Part shown: piece after piece, positions 10,265 through 21,160 of the stretch
How the letters are laid out: every line of letters begins with the position of its first letter
Numbering within the stretch: position 1 is the stretch's first letter
Assembly (NCBI RefSeq): GCF_963678635.1
Contig: NC_087068.1
Coordinates: 59,768,872 to 59,832,871 of the forward strand
From: Symsagittifera roscoffensis
Lineage: Eukaryota > Xenacoelomorpha > Acoela > Convolutidae
Length of the DNA stretch: 64,000 bases
Direction: 5' to 3'
Notes under the pieces: model-generated
What the model saw: only the letters and a program-made list of their open reading frames with translations
What the model was told of the DNA's origin: nothing
The model's database searches: none
Translations under genes and position numbers: made by a program

Positions 10265-12390
10265 TATCAAAACTAATTAAGGTGGTTTTATCTGAATTAA
10301 TTGTTAGTTTATTTAAATTCATCCATTCTGACATCTTTGTGACATCCTCTTGGAAACATTCAAACCGTGCGCTATCAAAGGCTATGTTGGTATCATCCGC
10401 AAACAGAAAAACTTTTGAGCTAGATGCAGCAAGGTGCAAATCATTTATATACACCAAAAAGAGAAGGGGACCTAAAACAGATCCCTGGGGAACACCGGTG
10501 GTCACTGGCAACCAATCCGACGATCAGTCATTTATTTGAACACATTGAAATCTGTTGTTTAAGTAACTGTTAAACCAAGCGAGACAATTATCCGGGATAC
10601 CATAATTTTCTAATTTACTCAAAAGAATTTTCATATCCAGAGTGTCAAATGCTTTCTTCAAGTCAACAAATAGGCTGCATTTAATTTTCTTGTCTTTACA
10701 CATTCTTAATCTTTCATTTAATTCAGCTAACGCATCAATGGTTGCCAACTTTTGCCGGAAACCAAATTGTCCTTCGTAAATAATATTAAATTTTTCAAGG
10801 TAACTATACAATCTAGAGTGCATGATTTTCTCAAAGATTTTGCCAAAGCTATTTAATAGTGCAATTGGATGGTAATTGCTAATATCCAATTTGCTCTCAG
10901 ATTTATGCAGAGGCATAACTTTAGCATATTTCAGCGCCTGAGGAAAGGTGCCACTTCTAAATGATAAGTTAATTAGATAAGTTAATTAGGGAGCTAGACC
11001 AAAACAGGTTTTAATGAGGAACATGTTACTTATTTCATCCATGCCACAAAAATTTGTCGGTTTCAGGCTATCAATAGTGTATTCAGGCTATCAAACGAGC
11101 ATTCAAAAAGGTACATAGAATGAGTCACACTTTCAGGTTGGACGACTTTATTGCCACAGGCAATTTTTTTTTGGCAAGCTTTAATCCAATTGTAGCAAAG
11201 TAGTCGTTGAAAGCATTGGATATGGTGTGCGGATCAGAAACATTAGTCCCTTCTAACTGTATGGTGGGTACCTTTGAACTTCCTTTTTCTTTACCGTTTA
11301 TTTCTTTTAACAACTTAAATACCTGTCTCGAGTCTCCGATACAATTGTTAAATCTTTTAAAGTAATACTCTTTTTTTAGTTTTCTTATCATTATTTCAAC
11401 GTTTTTCCTTTTAATGTGGAATTATTTTTATTTTCAATGTTGCTAACATCAAGATTCCAAATTTTGTGTAGTTTGTTTCTTTTTAAAATTGCATTTTTCA
11501 TTTCTTTACAAAACCACGGCGCGTTAACATTTGTACGTTACGTTTGACTTTTGAATTTCTTATTGGTGCTAATATATTAATGCTTGAAAGCAAACATTCA
11601 CTAAATGCATCATAAGCAACATTTATGTCGGCTTCATTGACTATATGAGATTGTTCTAGCATTTCTTTTATAAGAACTATAAAGTCATTTAGGGATTTCT
11701 CCTTTTTTAAAAAGGACATGTCACGATACGTTGAAGATAATAATTCATTTTCTGTCAAACTAAATGTAAGGATGATTGGGCAATGATCCGAAAAGCATTC
11801 ATTTTCTAGGGTTCTTATAGATGGATTGCGAGTATTGCATGCTATCATATGATCAATAGATGTTCCATTTTTTCCAGTGATGCGAGTTTCATTTTTATTT
11901 AAAAGTTCAAACCCATTTGCAGTAATAGTATTCAGATTTGATCTCGTAAGGTTGTTTTCTATGGGAACATTTATGTTAAAATCTCCTGTTAGAATACCGG
12001 GTAATTTTTAATGACTAAACAATTCCAATTCCCTGTCTAATTCATCGACAAAAAATTTTTTTTCATATCTAGGCGGCACATAGACTACTAATATTATCAT
12101 TTTATTCCCAAACACTTCAACTAGAGCTGCTAATGATTCGGAAAGAGAAGTTGATAATGGTTCTATTAAATTTACATTTTCGCCAAGTTGTATCATAGTT
12201 CCTCCAACTCTCGTTTTGCGGTTGTTGCTAAGAATTGTAATAAATCCTTTGAAACTAAATATTTTTTCATTGTCTGTTTCAGTTAGCCATTTTTCGGTAA
12301 AACATAGTACATTAATTGTTGGAGACTCGAGACTTAGAAGTGCTTCTATATCCTCATAGTGCTTTTTAAGAGACCTAACATTGGAAGTAG
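10265..12390 (-). pseudogene. LINE2 ORF2: endonuclease and reverse transcriptase (broken)
   Basis: The endonuclease begins near 12382 with NVRSLKKH and TEKWL, followed by GDFNINV near 11990 and SDHCPIILTF near 11790, so its catalytic motifs are present. The reverse transcriptase shows [31 protein letters not shown] and FADDTN between 10916 and 10300. The frame changes repeatedly: open pieces lie at 12196-12008, 11848-11498, 11391-11125, 10916-10524 and 10511-10265. The last piece runs into the LINE1 CAA tract. Confidence 0.85.
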
Positions 12391-12445
12391 TAGTAATTCA
12401 AATTTATTAGCACCGCAGGGTTTAGATGGAGTAATTGCTTTAGAT

Positions 12446-13381
12446 TTATGAGCCTGATTGAGCCGAGGCAAACGGGAAAACACCAGTAAAACAACTCATC
12501 ACACTATTCAAACTGTACTTTAGAGTGTCACCTCCTTCATATAATCCATGAATTTTGTGTACATTTTGATCATCCTTCCACAAGAAATAGATAGAGCCTT
12601 CTCTCGTCCAAGCTGATTGAATGCGCGTATCTGACTTCATCATTCTCAAAAAGTTCATTCGAGCTTTAGTTAAATCTTCGAATATCTTAACGTTGTTATA
12701 GAGATCAGTTGAAGCTAGTTCTTTTTTCCTCTGCAGCAAGTGGGTTTTTTTTCACCCTTCTTGTAAATTTCACTATTACTGGCTTGACTCCGGCACCTCT
12801 TGAGGGCAGCCGATGCGCGGTGGATATATCTTGTTCTGTAATATTGGCATTGATACTATTTGATACAGTTAGAACGTTTTTAATGGTAGCGTCTATTGTT
12901 TCTTTTCTTCAATTGCTCGTTTCTTCAGTGATCCCTAATATTTTAACGTTCTCTCTCCTGTTGTAGCTTTCAAGAAGTTCTGCTTCGGATAGCGCTTTAA
13001 GGTTCGACCTACATTCGACATTGACGATTTCGCCTTTTACCATATTGAGCACTTCTGCCTTCAGTTTGGTGGTTGCTTCGGCAATAGTTGACATTATGAT
13101 CGACTCGATTTGACTTTTGAACTTATTCAATACTTTGGCATCAGTTTTTGCATGGATTTAGATATTGCGTCCTTGATCTTTTTTGCAATCGTTGAATTCA
13201 AGATGTCAGAGTCATCAAGTTCCCCACATGGGCTTAGCACGGCACACTGTCTTTTGCTTCCGGGTGCAGAAACGGGAGTCTGGTCATGGAATTTAAGTAT
13301 TGGCAGCACTTGATCTTGTTGAGCAGGGGATTCATTGTTGCCATCATTCAGGTTATCATCATTCATGTTATCAGCATTCAT
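12446..13381 (-). pseudogene. LINE2 ORF1 (broken)
   Basis: This minus-strand frame starts at ATG 13381 with an acidic Asn/Asp-rich N-terminus (MNADNMNDDN). A helical, coiled-coil-like segment with ESIIMSTIAEATTKLKAEV follows (13130-12909). The C-terminal segment at 12739-12446 contains KIFEDLTKARMNFLRMM and IQSAWTREGSIYF, the usual ORF1p C-terminal fold of LINEs. It probably binds element RNA. At least two frame changes break it, and no PHD finger is seen. Confidence 0.7.
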
Positions 13382-13390
13382 GTTCGTTCT

Positions 13391-13423
13391 CTATTTAATA
13401 AGTTTATCACAACAATTAGGCTA
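13391..13423. repeat. 33-bp target-site duplication, left copy
   Basis: A 33-base sequence starting CTATTTAATA and ending ATTAGGCTA is repeated without mismatch at 16248-16280. The two copies bracket the RLE-type LINE exactly, as expected for a target-site duplication. Confidence 0.85.
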
Positions 13424-13459
13424 ATGGCCCAATTCTCTCCTGTGGCAAGAAATATTCGT

Positions 13460-14154
13460 CTACCTAAAGTCAGTAACAAAATCGAGGGTGCTAGGGCCGA
13501 GTCCACCTAATGTCTCTACTGCAACTGGCTGGAAGAAGTGTGTGTGTGCCATGGCCGAGTTTTTACCGACTTTTCGAGACTCGGCAAGTTCAGCGACACA
13601 TGGACCAGGAGTAGCTGCTTGGGTGGAATATGAGGCGGCTAGACGATGCACGCAGGTGAAATCCCACGCCATGAAGCGTCCTAAACGCAAAGGCATCAGG
13701 GTAACGCCGTCTGGCCTTTTGTTGTCGTTTAGGAACATACCTGCTGGTTCCAATTCTGCTGCAATATGAGCACTCTGCAGGGCTTTGTGGATAATCTCGT
13801 TACAGAGTTCGTGCCTAGCATGGCGACTCCGACTGCGAAGATAGACGAACGCGTGTGACCCGTCCGCTTCAACCTTGGTGCCACACCAACAGGTGTGTGA
13901 GGAGCAAATTGGTGCACCTAGTCTGAAGCTAACGGCGATTCTCAGCTGCTCGTCTGACATATGCAATCCTAGAGATCTCGAGGGCATAGCATTGAGCCAG
14001 TCGCTCGCTCCTTTACAAGCAGCTCCATGTAACCTGGCGGCATCGCTGGCTGTGGCTTCCTGGAGAAACTGGCTAACTTGTTTTTCCGTGATTTTGTCGT
14101 ATATTTCGCGCTGTTTAAAAGATCGCGGGGGAGCTCCATCTGCTGTGAAAGCAT
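13460..14154 (-). pseudogene. RLE-LINE C-terminal zinc knuckle and restriction-like endonuclease
   Basis: This minus-strand region encodes a helical segment with SDWLNAMPSRSLGL. A cysteine cluster with C-x4-C-x-C follows (CSSHTCWC), then a histidine-rich segment (SRHARHELCNEI). The nuclease core RPDGVTL...AWDFTCV matches the PD-(D/E)xK layout. It would nick target DNA for target-primed reverse transcription. The frame changes near 13990. Confidence 0.7.
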
Positions 14155-14399
14155 CGAAGTTAGTAAGGGCGTGCGTTATTACGTCAGTTTGAGAAAAGGC
14201 ATAGACCTGCTGTGCTAGATCTTTGACTGAAAGGAAAGACGAGAGGTACGAAACGACAGCCAGTTTAGTAGGAGGTAAGATACCAAAGCCTCCAGAACGG
14301 GCAGGTAGTGAGGCTTGCTGCCACGCAGCAACAGCTATCTTGATGTTTATGATGTTTTCCAGAAGACTTATAATTGTGTTCTCAAGCGTGAGAAGGAGG

Positions 14400-15110
14400 T
14401 CAGTTCTTCGATAGACTTACTTCTGATGTTCGAAAGAAGTACATCAGCTTAGGAATGAGAAAACAATTCTTCAGCAGGAATAGAGCACAGTGTGAGGATA
14501 CGTGTTTCAGCCGCTCTTGCATCAGAAGGATGGCTTTCAGCTTCTGGTTGAAAATAGTTTCAATCGAGATCGGTCCCAAGGCAGAGCCAAGAAGCTCAAT
14601 TTCAGAGTCCTGCGCAGTCTTGATCCTGGGGCACAGAAGCTTGAACTCGTTGGTAACCTTGGTGCGAAGCTCATGATTAGGACTGAAGAAAACTATTTCA
14701 CACTTTTCATCGTTCAAGGACAAGCCGACTTTTTCGATCTCAGCCATGATGAGGCGAAGATCCCCAATGACAATCTTCCAGTCGTCGCCTTTAGTGATGT
14801 CGTCAATATAATCAATTTTCAACCTGGCCTTCAATCTGACGATAAATCTGTGGGTGGACAGACGGAAAAGGAAAACTGCTAGAGGGTCTGCTTGTTGGAA
14901 CCCTTCCTCAGAGACAATGAACCCTTCGTCGAAAGACAAGAAGCTTCCCTGTTCGTAGCAAAGTCTGTAGAACGGAAGAAGTTCCGGCATTTCTTCTGCA
15001 AGGAGTTCAGCGACATAGTCTCTTCTAACGGTGTTGAATGCATTGCTGAAGTCCAGCTTAAGCAGAACATCGTTTGTCATTAGCGCTTTTGATGAATGCC
15101 CGAACTGCAT
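14400..15110 (-). pseudogene. RLE-LINE reverse transcriptase, palm and thumb
   Basis: LKLDFSNAFNTVRRD holds the first catalytic Asp. EEGFQQADPLA is the motif usually read QGDPLG. DYIDDITKGDD is the catalytic YxDD box, with both Asp kept. Downstream is LSLNDEKCEIV. The RT is recognisable but separated by frameshifts from both its N-terminus and its endonuclease. Confidence 0.8.
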
Positions 15111-15747
15111 GGACCGCAGCTTCCGCTCCTCCCCGGGTGCCTAACCCAACTTGAAGGGGAGCGAAGTAGGATTTGAACTTCGAACTGGCAATACTGGCTG
15201 CACATTTGCCAGCAACTCGGCGCAGTGTGTATCCCACAGTTATAGGGCGCAGGCCTCCGTTGGGCTTGTTGAAAGCACTCAAATTGGCGCCAGCAATTAA
15301 GGGTTTTATTCTGTCTGAAACTTTTCCGGAAAGGAGAAGGTTAACAAACTCAGTAAGCGCTGATTTCAGGTTCGAGGCGTCTTGACCAAGTTTATCACTT
15401 AGACAGTCCTTCACATGTTGAGGACGCAAACAAGTGGTACCTCCTGCAGATCCTGGCGCGGAGCTCATGACAGCCCTATAGACATCGTCTTCATTAACAA
15501 TTAAAGTAGTGTTAACGTTTTGCGGATAAACTCTTCTGTCCAGTGGTGTTTCCGGATGCTTACTCTCAAGTTTCTTCAGAGTAGTTGAATCAAATGGGGC
15601 AATCGTGGCATCAGAGGAAGCAAGTCTGACAGCGCCACGAACATCACCTTCATCAAATATTTCGGAGATTTTACGGCCGGTATTGTCGGCAGGATCCGAT
15701 TTCCGTTTCATTGTTTTCTCGGAAATCCGGTTGCCAGCGACGAGCAA
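15058..15747 (-). pseudogene. RLE-LINE reverse transcriptase, N-terminal part
   Basis: The minus-strand frame carries GDVRGAVRLASSD, PGSAGGTTCLRPQH and GGLRPITVGYTLRR, the fingers-subdomain motifs of this RT family, then RGGAEAAVHAVRAF. The continuation into the palm is in another frame from about 15110. Confidence 0.75.
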
Positions 15748-16208
15748 GCGATCTTTATCCGCGTTCTCGAACTCCTGGGTTTGCTGATTGAGGATAGTAG
15801 CAAGTGACTTACGTTTCCTGGTTCCGCCCCGATCTGGTTGACGAAGGCAACTAGTTGCTGCAAAAACAGTCTGACCCAGTTGAACTCGTCTTCGGGGCTA
15901 GCAACGACTTGGCACAAGCAGTCCTTCAGCAGTTTAGCAAAGTGACGCCTACTAGTTTTCTTGAGGAGATCCAGGATGTTGTTGGGACTCCGCATGGTGT
16001 TTGTCTCACCTCGGGAGCTGCACGAAAATACATGCAGTCCGGAAAATACATCGTCCGATCTGCCCAGGCGTGTTGCTTCCTTCTCATTGATACCCGCGCA
16101 TGAGAAGTGATACCACATCCAGCAGTAGTCACCTTGGATTCCTCTGCTGACAACGCGTTTCCCGAATCTGCATTCTGCTCGTCCACAAGGGGCAGGTCGA
16201 CTGGGCAT
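15708..16208 (-). pseudogene. RLE-LINE N-terminal region with PHD-like finger
   Basis: The minus-strand ORF begins MPSRPAPCGRAEC. A cysteine/histidine cluster follows with the pattern C-x4-C ... C-x4-H-x2-C (CWMWYHFSC) and a later pair of cysteines, as in PHD-type fingers. The rest is polar and Ser/Arg-rich. The next piece of the protein is in another frame, overlapping at 15747. Confidence 0.6.
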
Positions 16209-16247
16209 CTTGTCGTGATTCCGGGATCAGTCACCATTAACCGGAAA

Positions 16248-16280
16248 CTATTTAATAAGTTTATCACAACAATTAGGCTA
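16248..16280. repeat. 33-bp target-site duplication, right copy
   Basis: Identical to 13391-13423. It marks the 5' end of the minus-strand RLE-type LINE. Confidence 0.85.
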
Positions 16281-16831
16281 CAAGATCAAACTTCCAAATA
16301 TGACCGACTGGCGCAGAGGGAAAGGGTTGATCCATCTCCAATGTATATGATGATTTTTATCTATTGAACAAAAACAATAGAAATATAATTAATAAGTAGT
16401 AGCCCATTATTACTAAAACTATATAACAACTGTAACATTCGCCCGGAAGTCCATACCGACGTAAAAACAATGTAATATTCGCCCGGAAGTATATATCGAC
16501 GGAAAACAAAGCTAGGTTGTAAAACGACTGGCTAGTGTCTAAACACATATCTACATGCTTTTAACCGTCTCTACCAAAGCCAGTTCTTTGTGTAGTCCTT
16601 CTAACCTCGGTTCGAGAGAATCGTTACTGTTTTGGGCTATCGGCAAAATTAGTGAGCTAATGGCTGGGTCTCAGTATCCCCAGACCACGAGGTCACACCT
16701 AAAAACAGGGCTAATACTTATTAATTATATTTGTATTGTTTTTGTTCAGTAGATAAAAATCATCATATACATTGGAGATGGATCAACCCTTTCCCTCTGT
16801 GCCAGTCGGTCATATTTGGAAGTTTGATCTT
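16281..16831. repeat. Foldback repeat with arms of about 127 bp
   Basis: Bases 16281-16407 are the reverse complement of about 16705-16831 with only scattered mismatches. The arms contain the 3' end of element B (GATGGATCAACCC) and the start of element A (GCCAGTCGGTCATATTTGG). The centre holds the rest of element B copy 3. A foldback transposon or an inverted re-insertion of the B-A junction would explain it. Confidence 0.8.
16433..16798 (+). repeat. Element B copy 3
   Basis: Begins TGTAACATTCGCCCGG and ends GGATCAACCCTTTCCCTCTG. The first 40 bases contain a second, imperfect copy of the start (TGTAATATTCGCCCGG). It keeps the ACTGGC/GCCAGT pair and carries CTCGGTTCGAGAG, a partial match to a polymerase III B box. 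The start of element A follows directly. Confidence 0.65.
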
Positions 16832-16929
16832 GAGCAACGTTTGGTCTTGATTTTGTTGTGAAATGAAATTTTTCAAAGATTCGAAGTAGCGTGATCAAAG
16901 CAGCACAGCGGTGAGAAGTGTAACATAGC

Positions 16930-17402
16930 GGCGGATAGCGACTGCCGATATGAAATAGCTGAACTACTGCGTTCTTTAATGCAAAACTCCTGGGATAAGG
17001 GAGAAATACCCGAAGATTGGAAATGCGCAATTATAACAGCGATTTACAAAAAAGACGCAAAAAGTGACCCAAACAATTACCGACCTGCTAGCCTTACATC
17101 AATCTGTTGCAAAATAATGGAAAAAGTGATAAGAAGACAACTGTTTGACTTCTTGAGACCAAACAACATCTTATCAGAAAAAAGTATGGTTTCTTTCAAG
17201 GTCGATCAACGACTCTCCAGTTATTAAAAGCGTTCGACGACTGGACTGCTGAACTGGACAAGGGTTATTAGGTAGACATAGTGTACATTGACTTCCAAAA
17301 AGCTTTTGATAGCGTTCCCCACAAAAAACTATTGAACACAAAATCAAAATCTGGTATCAAAGGGAAAACTTTAAGCTGGATCACAGCATTCTTAACGGAT
17401 AG
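16930..17402 (+). pseudogene. LINE3 fragment: reverse transcriptase N-terminal half
   Basis: The frame encodes QNSWDKGEIPEDWK, a CAIITAIYKKD segment, NNYRPASLTSICCKIMEKV, then after a stop and frame change VDIVYIDFQKAFDSVPH with the first catalytic Asp, ending ITAFLTDR. These are the fingers and first palm motifs of a CR1/jockey-type RT. The sequence stops abruptly at 17402 where element A begins. It is a third LINE lineage, distinct from LINE1 and LINE2. Confidence 0.8.
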
Positions 17403-18288
17403 GTGTGCCAGTCGGTCATATTTGGAAGTTTGCACTTGGGCAACGCAAGAAACATGATTTTGAGGTGAGATGGTTTTTTTTCAAAAATTCTAATTGAGCA
17501 TGGCATGCTCAAGTTTCTCGAGACAAGTGAAAATATAAAAAATTAATATCAGAAGATCCGAATTAATTGCGGGAAAGTAATCAAAAAAACAGCGGGAAAT
17601 CGCTATTCGCAATTTCCTGGTATAAGATTACACGGGAGTAGAGCTGTCTTATTCGAAACAGAAGGCAGAACAATCGCGAGTAAAGAACAGATAAATTAGA
17701 AGTCGACCAGAGTGAGCCTTCGGTGGGAAGGTGGACAGGCGAAGTCTCCCAATGGTCCAGAACCAAAGTTGTCTCTTGATTTAAAACTGTTTTATTCAGA
17801 ACTTTTTGAGTTAAACTTGATTATCCATATTGGCTAGAGTTATTGGTTAATTAAGTTACTCCAATTCTGGAGTGTGCTGGTATAAGAGTACCCAATTTAA
17901 ATTTCTTGAGTGTTTTTTATATTGTTATGTTGAGTTTAGGAGAGTTCTAGGTTGGCCCATCTGAAAGGAATCGAAGTTCCACTTCCCAATAAAAAGTAGC
18001 TATACGGATTGTAGCTATACCCTGTTTTTAAGGGCGTTCGCGTGCTTTAGGTATTTTGAGACCTAAGTATGGGGACATTCTAATTTTCTAGAGTGGAGGA
18101 TATTTTGGTAGCGGCCTTTAAGCTGTAACAAAGTTTTCAGTCTCATGTCATTGGTGAACCGAATTGGCTCCGACCGTTTGAGGTAGAAAAACACAAGAGA
18201 TAGTGTCCCTTACTCTTGAGCCACTGGTTATAGGGCTTATTTTTCTTTAACCTCATATGTGACTGAAGTAGGCGACTGTTACACAGTG
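17403..18288 (+). repeat. Dispersed repeat element A, copy 1
   Basis: Starts GTGCCAGTCGGTCATATTTGG and ends GGCGACTGTTACA. It aligns by eye with 48914-49695 and with 51731-52187. A shorter match to its first about 90 bases lies at 16799-16890. No coding potential is seen. The last bases, reversed, resemble the first bases of element B (TGTAACA-NTCGCC), so B and A together may be one transposon with short terminal inverted repeats. Confidence 0.65.
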
Positions 18289-18427
18289 TTTTTATGGGGC
18301 TCCTGGGTGGATATGAACCACCAACCTTTCGGTTAACGTGAACCGCCCCAGGAGTGCATGAACCACCCGGTTAACATGAACCATCCCAGGTTAACATGAA
18401 CCACCCCAGGAGTGCCATGAAAACAGT
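18289..18427. repeat. Small foldback with internal minisatellite
   Basis: GTGTTTTTATGGGGCTCCTGG at the left is inverted at the right as CCAGGAGTGCCATGAAAAC. Between the arms are four to five copies of a roughly 18-base unit close to AACATGAACCACCCCAGGTT. A single arm of the same family is at 2948-2970. Confidence 0.65.
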
Positions 18428-18813
18428 GTTTTTATGGCGCTATTGTGGATTTATACGACATCAGGACTACGGGATCAAACCCACTTGACACAGCTCCGGG
18501 CAACATGCCCATTCTAGAATACCGGTGGCTCGGTTAAGCGGGAACGTGTAAACCTTCCGGTTGTACCGTGACAGGTTTTCAAGAAAACTCGAGAAAAATA
18601 CCTGGAATGCTCTCCGAACGAAGCCTAGCTAACCGAGTAAAAAGGGATAACTAGGGGGACAAAAAAAACAGTAAAAGACAAAAAGCAAAACAAAAAACCA
18701 AAAAAGAATAGAAAAAGGAACAAAAAAACCATGAAACATAAAAAGGACAGTGGCTTTGAATTCCAGATTGGGTGGATCAAACCTTTATATTAATTGAAGT
18801 AGTATACCTATAC
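18428..18813. other. Unassigned DNA before the LTR-like block
   Basis: No coding signal or repeat is recognised. A purine-rich A-tract region (about 18660-18740) is low complexity. Confidence 0.5.
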
Positions 18814-19862
18814 TGTTTTCCAATAAGATCGATCGTTTTGATCAAATCAGCAACTTTATACAGGTGCCCGAGTGTGGGGCGTTGTTAAGGGTTTTCGAAT
18901 AGCTTGCAAGTTCAGCGAACCATTAGGAGACTTGACTGGAACAGGTGACCAGCCAAGTGGGAAAATGGTTCTCAGGAAGCGGACCCGAGAAGTGCTGGAG
19001 ACGCCAAGGAGACATCCAGCATGGACAAAAACAAACAGAGAAGGACACACAGGGGTGTTCTGTTTGGTCAATGGACGGACCACTGGGATACTTGACTGGA
19101 AGAGGTGACCAGCCAAGTGGGAAAGTGGTGCCGGAGAAAGGTGCTCGACACGCCAAGGAGACAACCAGCACCGAATAAGAACAAACAAAAAAGGGCACGC
19201 AGGGATGTTCTGTTAGGTCAATCGTGTATCGTTAAAATCCACATTACTTTATAGGAAATAAGTATAAAATCGGATAAACGGATACCCACTGTTTTGAGGA
19301 TACGTTTTTACTTGAACAGAGCTTGGAAACAAGTTCTACGGTTTTCTCTGAATAGGTTTAGCACCCATCGCGCTTAAGGTAATTTTCGGCTTAAAAGGGG
19401 GGTTTAATAGGGGGATGGTTAAGTTAGAGGAAAACGGTTGCAAATTGTAAAAAGGGGGACACATTATAGTAACTATATAATCGATATCGTCGATTTAGTT
19501 ACCTGAGTAGAACCAGAAACTGGAAACATTCATCTCTAAACCCAGAACAAGAGTTGCAACGCAAGGATATCCAAACTTAAGTTCCAATTAAAATAGGTAA
19601 CCTGGTCGGATCGGGTGAGGGGATCGGAAATAGACAGTTTTTGAAACCCGAAGGGAGAATACCCCATAAGATCGTTAGTAGGGGTGAGTTAAACGCGTGA
19701 CAATCAGGTAACAGACCTACTTTTTTTACGAAAGGACGACATTGGTCACCTATCAATTTTAGGTGCGTTCATCTTTCTGTTTTTTATCATTTTTCTCACT
19801 TAAATTTCTACGTTTTTGGAACTAATTTTATCGGTTTTTGACAAATAGGTGATCACAAGACA
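18814..19862 (+). repeat. LTR-like block, copy A
   Basis: About 1.05 kb, starting TG and ending ACAAGACA, repeated at 26005-27060 and 37836-38891. Two tandem segments of about 157 bases (from about 18931 and 19087) resemble duplicated U3 enhancers. A TATAAAA at 19263-19269 follows. This layout (repeats, TATA, downstream transcribed part, TG...CA ends) is that of an LTR. Copy A is more diverged from B than B is from C. Confidence 0.7.
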
Positions 19863-21160
19863 CTTGCTAACAAGTCGTGTTTCGACTGGCATCAGAATAA
19901 TAGAGGGAGGTAATTACACGGGGGCTAATAGGTAAAACTTTTGGTCAGTAAGATTGGGTTTTGGGGAAATTTTAACACTAGAGCTCAAGTGGTGGTACCG
20001 GGGATAGAGATCTAAGTTTCCCAACACCGAAGAAGAAGAGATCCGACTGTCCCAACACTTGAACAAAGAAGTCTTGGGACAGTGCGAAGTGTCCCAACGC
20101 TTGAGTGGGAGGTCTTAAGACAGTGCGAAGTGTCCCAACACTAGGTCTTGGGCCAGTGCGAAGTGTCGCAACACTAGAACGAAAAGTCATGGGACAGTAC
20201 GAAGTGTCCGACGCTTGAGTGGGAGGTCTTGGTACAGTGCGAAGTGTCCCAACACTTGAGTGAGAGGTCTTGGGACAGTACGAAGTGTCCCAACACTAGG
20301 TCTTGGGACAGTGCGAAGTGTCCAACACTTGAATGGGAGGTCTTGGGACAGTGCAAAGCGTCCCAAAACTTGAGTGAGAGGTCTTGGGACATTGCCAAGT
20401 GTCCCAACACTAGGTCTTGGGACAGTGTGAAGTGTCCCAACACTAGGAAGAAAGGCCCTGAGGCAGTGCGAAGTGTCGCAACACTAGAACGAAAAGTCAT
20501 GGGACAGTGCGAAGTGTCCCAACACTTGAGTGTGAGGTATTGGGACAGTACGAAGTGTCCCAACACTTGAGTGTGAGGTATTGGGACATTACGAAGTGCC
20601 CCAAAAATAGGTCTTGGGACAGTGCGAAAGGTACCAAAACTATGACGAAAGGTCCTGAGACAGTACGAAGTGTCCCAACACTTGGACGAAGGGGTATTGG
20701 GACAGTGCGAAATGTCTCAGCACTTGAGTGAGAAGTCTTGGGACAGTACGAAGTGTCCTTACATTAGAACAAAAAGGTCTTGGGACAGTGCGAGGTGTAC
20801 CAACACTTGAACATAGGGTCCTAGGAAAATTAGAAGACGTTCTGGGATAGTGTGAAGAGTTTCAACACTTGACTAAAAAGCACCAGGAACCAGTCAGAAC
20901 GATCAAAAAACAGTCAAAACTCCACACTATTAAGATTACGAACTCGAATGATTTTTTCTTAAGAGAATTAGGAATACTTTTTAGATTTTTTTAAAAAGTT
21001 TAGAATAGAAACTTGTAAACATTAAAGTTGTAAATAAAGAAAATTGTAAATAAAAATCAGGAGGCGAAGTAGGGTACCGATAGCAGATAAAAGTGTTCAA
21101 GAACCAAAGAAAAATCATAACTCGTCGCAACTGAAAGCAACACTATCAGATCCGAAAGTA
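19863..21160 (+). other. Gypsy-type element copy 1, leader
   Basis: Long untranslated leader between the LTR-like block and gag. TGGCATCAGAATAA at 19887 resembles an initiator-Met tRNA primer-binding site but lies 24 bases past the block end, further than usual, so it is only a candidate. A hairpin repeat array fills 20050-20870. The gag start context near 21185 has ATA where copy 2 has ATG. Confidence 0.6.
20050..20870 (+). repeat. Tandem hairpin repeats, array 1
   Basis: About two dozen units of roughly 30-45 bases. Each core has the arm TTGGGACA, a loop close to GTGCGAAG and the arm TGTCCCAA, so each transcript unit can form an 8-bp stem. Spacers read like CACTTGAGTGAGAGGTC. Loop variants GTACGAAG and GTGTGAAG recur. 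Confidence 0.85.

Larger units (their letters stand above)
10265..13390 (-). mobile_element. LINE2: AP-endonuclease LINE, 5' portion
   Basis: Read on the minus strand, the order is ORF1, then endonuclease, then reverse transcriptase, broken at 10265 by LINE1 and continued at 4806-4048. Without the insertion it would be about 3.9 kb. Frames are interrupted at many points, so it is older than LINE1. Confidence 0.8.
13424..16247 (-). mobile_element. RLE-type LINE (R2/R4-like endonuclease class), decayed
   Basis: On the minus strand the order is a PHD-like zinc finger, reverse transcriptase, then a C-terminal zinc knuckle with a restriction-like endonuclease. The C-terminal endonuclease is the hallmark of this LINE class. 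It is flanked by a 33-bp direct repeat and sits just upstream of LINE2 ORF1. No poly(A) or microsatellite tail is seen at 13424. At least three frameshifts inactivate it, yet the duplication is still perfect. Confidence 0.8.

Noticed and set aside
10185-10290. Poly-valine stretch in a minus-strand ORF
   Set aside because: It is the translated complement of the LINE1 (CAA)n tail read through into LINE2.
16600-16625. tRNA gene in element B (GGTTCGAGA)
   Set aside because: Only a partial B box is present and it is not kept in the other two copies; no cloverleaf forms.
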